This document shows, piece after piece, positions 61,585 through 64,000 of a stretch of 64,000 nucleotides of DNA. Positions within the stretch are counted from its first letter, which is position 1. Each line of letters begins with the position of its first letter. The stretch covers positions 90,507-154,506 of the forward strand of contig CAJOFY010000001.1 in the NCBI GenBank assembly GCA_905233945.1. Direction: 5' to 3'. The DNA comes from an uncultured bacterium. Its GTDB lineage: Bacteria > UBP6 > UBA1177. Both the position numbers and the translations under genes were made by a program. The notes beneath the pieces are model-generated. The model was not told where the DNA came from, ran no database searches, and saw only the letters and a list, made by a program, of their open reading frames with translations.

Positions 61585-63531
61585 TTGAGATTCCCGCCGC
61601 TTTTCTTAGGTTTTTCAACGATTTTCTGGGGTTTTTGCACAGGGTGGGAACTTTTTTCGATAGCCGCTGCACTTGTTTTTGAAGCTTCCAATATCATAAA
61701 AACGCGCTTTGATCTCCAGAAAAAGGATTTTATCCGGATTTCTGATTTAAGCTCGCTCGTGATGCTGATCCTCCTTTTCTACGCCTATGTCGAGAACGAG
61801 CCGAGGATGATTTTTCTCAGTTTTATCACGACCTTGCCTATAATTTTCATGCCGCTTCTTTTTGCGCAGCTTTTCAGCACTTCCGACAAAGTAATAATCG
61901 GCACGAAATGGGGAAAAAGAACTCATTCGCATTCCCCGGTCGATGTTAGGATGCTCTATATTCTTTCGATTGTGTTCTCAACGGCGGCTGCAAATATAAA
62001 AAGTGTCTGGTTCGTTATTCCGTTTTTGGCAATGATTCTGGTCGCTCTTTCGGGATACGCCAGGGACGCAAAGACTTTGAAAAGGTATCTAGGATTTTCG
62101 TTAGTTGCTGTTTTTATTACGGTTCTTATCGGTGCTACGGTCGTTGCAGGTCACTTTTTAATCGGCAGGAAAATGATGGAGTGGTATAACGACTGGTATG
62201 CGTCGCTGAGTGCCGATCCCTTCAGAACTTCGACCGCGATGGGAGAGCTCGGAAAAATGAAACTTTCGGGGGAAATCGTGTTCAGAGTCTATCCCGAAGA
62301 ACCGTCGATTCCGCTTTACATGAAACAGTCAGACTACAATGTGATAGTCAATAACACGTGGTATTCAAGACCTAAAAAAACGGAATCGGTTTTTCCCGTG
62401 AACGATATGGAGTGGCAGTTTTTCGGGAAAGGCGGCGGCAGAAAGATGATGCGGATTTCGACTTGGATGGGTAAAGAGAAAGGCGAAGGCGTTCTGCCGC
62501 TTCCGGAAGGAGCGAAAAGAGCTCTTGAGCTTGATGTCGCCGGAATAGAAAAGAGTGTTCTGGGTGCGGTTTATGTTGAGGAAGGCCCGGAACTTCTTGA
62601 ATTTACGATAACTTACGATCCGGAAGAGAGTTTCGAGCCGCGTCCCGGAAGGGGAGATCTGTTTATTCCGAAAGAAGAACAGACGGTGATCGGGGAAGTT
62701 ATGCGCAGGAACGGACTTATAGGCGCGACTTCGGAAGAGACTCTTGCCAATATCGAGCGTTTTTTCGCCGGATTTACCTACACTCTTGACCAGAAAAACA
62801 GGGCGGGGGAGTCTTATCTCGCCGATTTTCTGATCAATACGCGCTCTGGACACTGCGAATACTTCGCGACGGCGACGGTTCTCATGCTCAGAAACGCCGG
62901 AATCGCCGCAAGATACCGCACAGGATTCATGCTTGACGAATACGACAGTTTTGAAAACGCCCTTATTGCGAGAAAACGCGATGCCCACGCCTGGGTTGCG
63001 GCATACATAGGCGACAGATGGGTCAATGTCGATACCACGCCGCCTCAGTGGAAAGAGGCCGATTCTATGGAAAAATCGTTTTTCGAGCCTGTAAGCGATT
63101 TTATGTCGTGGGTAAAGATGAAGTATGAGAATTACAGAAGAAAAAAAAGTTCGGAGTTTAATAAGATTCTGATTTCACTGGCTGTTTTTCTAACAGCTTT
63201 TCTGATGATAAGGGTTTATATGCGTAAAAAACGGGTGAAAAAAGAGACTCTTCAGGAGAACACCTTTTTTGAAGTTTCGGGAAGCGATTCTCCGCTTTAC
63301 GAAATTCTGAATTTTTATGAAAAGGCAGGTTTGAAAAGGGAGGATAACGAAACTTTGCGCCGGTGGATTGAGAAAAACAGGGGAAAATTAGACGAAAATA
63401 TTGATTTTTCCGCATTCGCCGGACTGCATGAAAAACTTCGTTTCGATACCGGTGCCGACAAGGCGGTTGTCATGGCCGAACTTTTGAAACAATATGAAGT
63501 ATGGAAAAATATTCCTGTGAAGCTGAAATAG
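61585..63531 (+). CDS. TgpA-type membrane transglutaminase-like protein
   Basis: 648 residues. About five to six membrane segments in the first 190 residues (DUF3488-like), an extracytoplasmic region, a transglutaminase-like domain with the triad Cys424 (SGHCEYFATA), His468 (RDAHAWVA) and Asp483 (NVDTTP), a further membrane segment near 540, and a C-terminal tail. TTG start with GAGGTG four bases before it. The family includes Pseudomonas TgpA, which is essential there and probably crosslinks or cleaves envelope proteins. The neighbouring MoxR-like ATPase often seen with it is absent here. Confidence 0.9.
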   Translation: MRFPPLFLGFSTIFWGFCTGWELFSIAAALVFEASNIIKTRFDLQKKDFIRISDLSSLVMLILLFYAYVENEPRMIFLSFITTLPIIFMPLLFAQLFSTSDKVIIGTKWGKRTHSHSPVDVRMLYILSIVFSTAAANIKSVWFVIPFLAMILVALSGYARDAKTLKRYLGFSLVAVFITVLIGATVVAGHFLIGRKMMEWYNDWYASLSADPFRTSTAMGELGKMKLSGEIVFRVYPEEPSIPLYMKQSDYNVIVNNTWYSRPKKTESVFPVNDMEWQFFGKGGGRKMMRISTWMGKEKGEGVLPLPEGAKRALELDVAGIEKSVLGAVYVEEGPELLEFTITYDPEESFEPRPGRGDLFIPKEEQTVIGEVMRRNGLIGATSEETLANIERFFAGFTYTLDQKNRAGESYLADFLINTRSGHCEYFATATVLMLRNAGIAARYRTGFMLDEYDSFENALIARKRDAHAWVAAYIGDRWVNVDTTPPQWKEADSMEKSFFEPVSDFMSWVKMKYENYRRKKSSEFNKILISLAVFLTAFLMIRVYMRKKRVKKETLQENTFFEVSGSDSPLYEILNFYEKAGLKREDNETLRRWIEKNRGKLDENIDFSAFAGLHEKLRFDTGADKAVVMAELLKQYEVWKNIPVKLK

Positions 63532-63567
63532 CCTCTTTTCCTTTACCTCTAATATATTAAAGAAAAC

Positions 63568-63608
63568 TTGATTCCGGATATTTTGTCGCTATAATACTCC
63601 GCTTTTGA
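63568..63608 (+). promoter_or_regulatory. Promoter of greA
   Basis: -35 TTGATT (63568-63573), 16-base spacer, perfect -10 TATAAT (63590-63595), ACTC, then CGC and four T. Confidence 0.7.
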
Positions 63609-63629
63609 GTTTTTTTGGAGGTTTTAACT

Positions 63630-64000
63630 ATGTCTATTCCCATTACAAAAGGCGGTTACGAAAAAATAGTTGAAGAGGCGAGGTATCTCAAGAAGGTCGA
63701 AAGACCAGCGATTATCGCAAAGATAGCTGAAGCCAGAAGTCACGGTGATTTGAGTGAAAACGCAGAGTATCACGCAGCACGCGAAAAACAGAGTTTTATT
63801 GAAGGAAAAATAGAGTATCTTGACGGAGTTATTGCGAATGCCGAAGTTATTGACGTCTCCAAATTCAGCGGAGATAAAGTCCTTTTCGGTGCTACGGTAA
63901 AACTGCTTGACATTGATACCGATGAAGAGGTCGTCTACACTCTCGTAGGCGAAGTTGAAAGCGATCCGGAACACGGAAGAATTTCGATTACAAGTCCGAT
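63630..64000 (+). CDS. greA: Transcription elongation factor GreA, 3'-truncated
   Basis: First 123 residues, cut by the window end. The coiled-coil N-terminus (ITKGGYEKIVEEARYL, RHGD-like HGDLSENAEYHAA) carries the acidic tip DLSENAEY that stimulates cleavage of backtracked RNA; a GreA/B C-terminal domain begins with VLFGATVKLLD. GGAGG ribosome site. Product of a cytoplasmic RNA polymerase rescue factor. Confidence 0.93.
   Translation, partial: MSIPITKGGYEKIVEEARYLKKVERPAIIAKIAEARSHGDLSENAEYHAAREKQSFIEGKIEYLDGVIANAEVIDVSKFSGDKVLFGATVKLLDIDTDEEVVYTLVGEVESDPEHGRISITSP

Overview
The window looks like a chromosomal segment of an uncultured, Gram-negative, probably anaerobic bacterium of moderate GC content. 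Signs of a Gram-negative envelope are many lipobox-bearing outer-surface lipoproteins, a dTDP-sugar pathway, an MBOAT/SGNH polysaccharide O-acetylation set and PBP4-type DacB. Several families point towards the Myxococcota/'deltaproteobacterial' type of genome: a protein resembling the MXAN_5187 C-terminal family, a DUF4388-like protein, TPR proteins, a vWA protein with thrombospondin type 3 repeats, and Asp/Thr-rich lipoproteins with Cys-rich repeats. There is no rRNA, so I cannot place it more exactly. Coding density is high, genes lie on both strands in short operons, and there is no sign of phage or plasmid.

Layout. 0-5 kb: end of a DegT-type sugar aminotransferase, rmlA, rmlB and a large acyl-ligase/ACP/acyltransferase fusion. 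5-9 kb (minus): MBOAT O-acyltransferase followed by two paralogous SGNH proteins. 9-16.7 kb (minus, accessory): a NosR/RnfG-like flavin/Fe-S membrane protein, three lipoproteins, a DUF4143-type ATPase, and a REP-associated tyrosine transposase (RAYT) surrounded by its own palindromic repeats. 17-20.6 kb: an exported protein, thiI and a second Cys-rich lipoprotein. 20.7-28.1 kb: an orphan Hsp70, then an operon of efp, a TPR protein, an exported protein, a membrane sensor-like protein, a zinc-ribbon protein and rsmD. 28-34.6 kb: a 1360-residue PPDK-like dikinase without the PEP-binding domain, and two lipoproteins with in-frame minisatellites. 34.7-41.1 kb: tRNA-Glu and tRNA-Gln at the end of a protein operon, a PPC-repeat lipoprotein, and a Lon-type protease. 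41-50.4 kb (minus): vWA lipoprotein, dacB operon with a PEPCK-like protein lacking the P-loop, and a DUF4388/TPR pair. 50.5-56.8 kb: argF, MATE exporter, gdhA, MFS transporter and an M50-like membrane protein. 57-64 kb: GT39-type glycosyltransferase with a coupled thioredoxin, a WYL regulator with two operator-like boxes on its promoter, a TgpA-type transglutaminase and the start of greA.

The most striking genome-wide signal is a promoter signature seen more than ten times on both strands: a sigma-70-like -35 and -10, then exactly four bases, then CG followed by a run of four to eight T and usually G. The T run would sit at the very start of the transcript. Other leading points are the RAYT/REP family with its GTAG tetranucleotide, in-frame REP copies inside two coding regions, the three-domain acyl-ligase/ACP/PlsC fusion, an EF-P whose modification loop is reshaped, and the degenerate PEPCK. 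No CRISPR array, toxin-antitoxin pair or recognised defence system was found.
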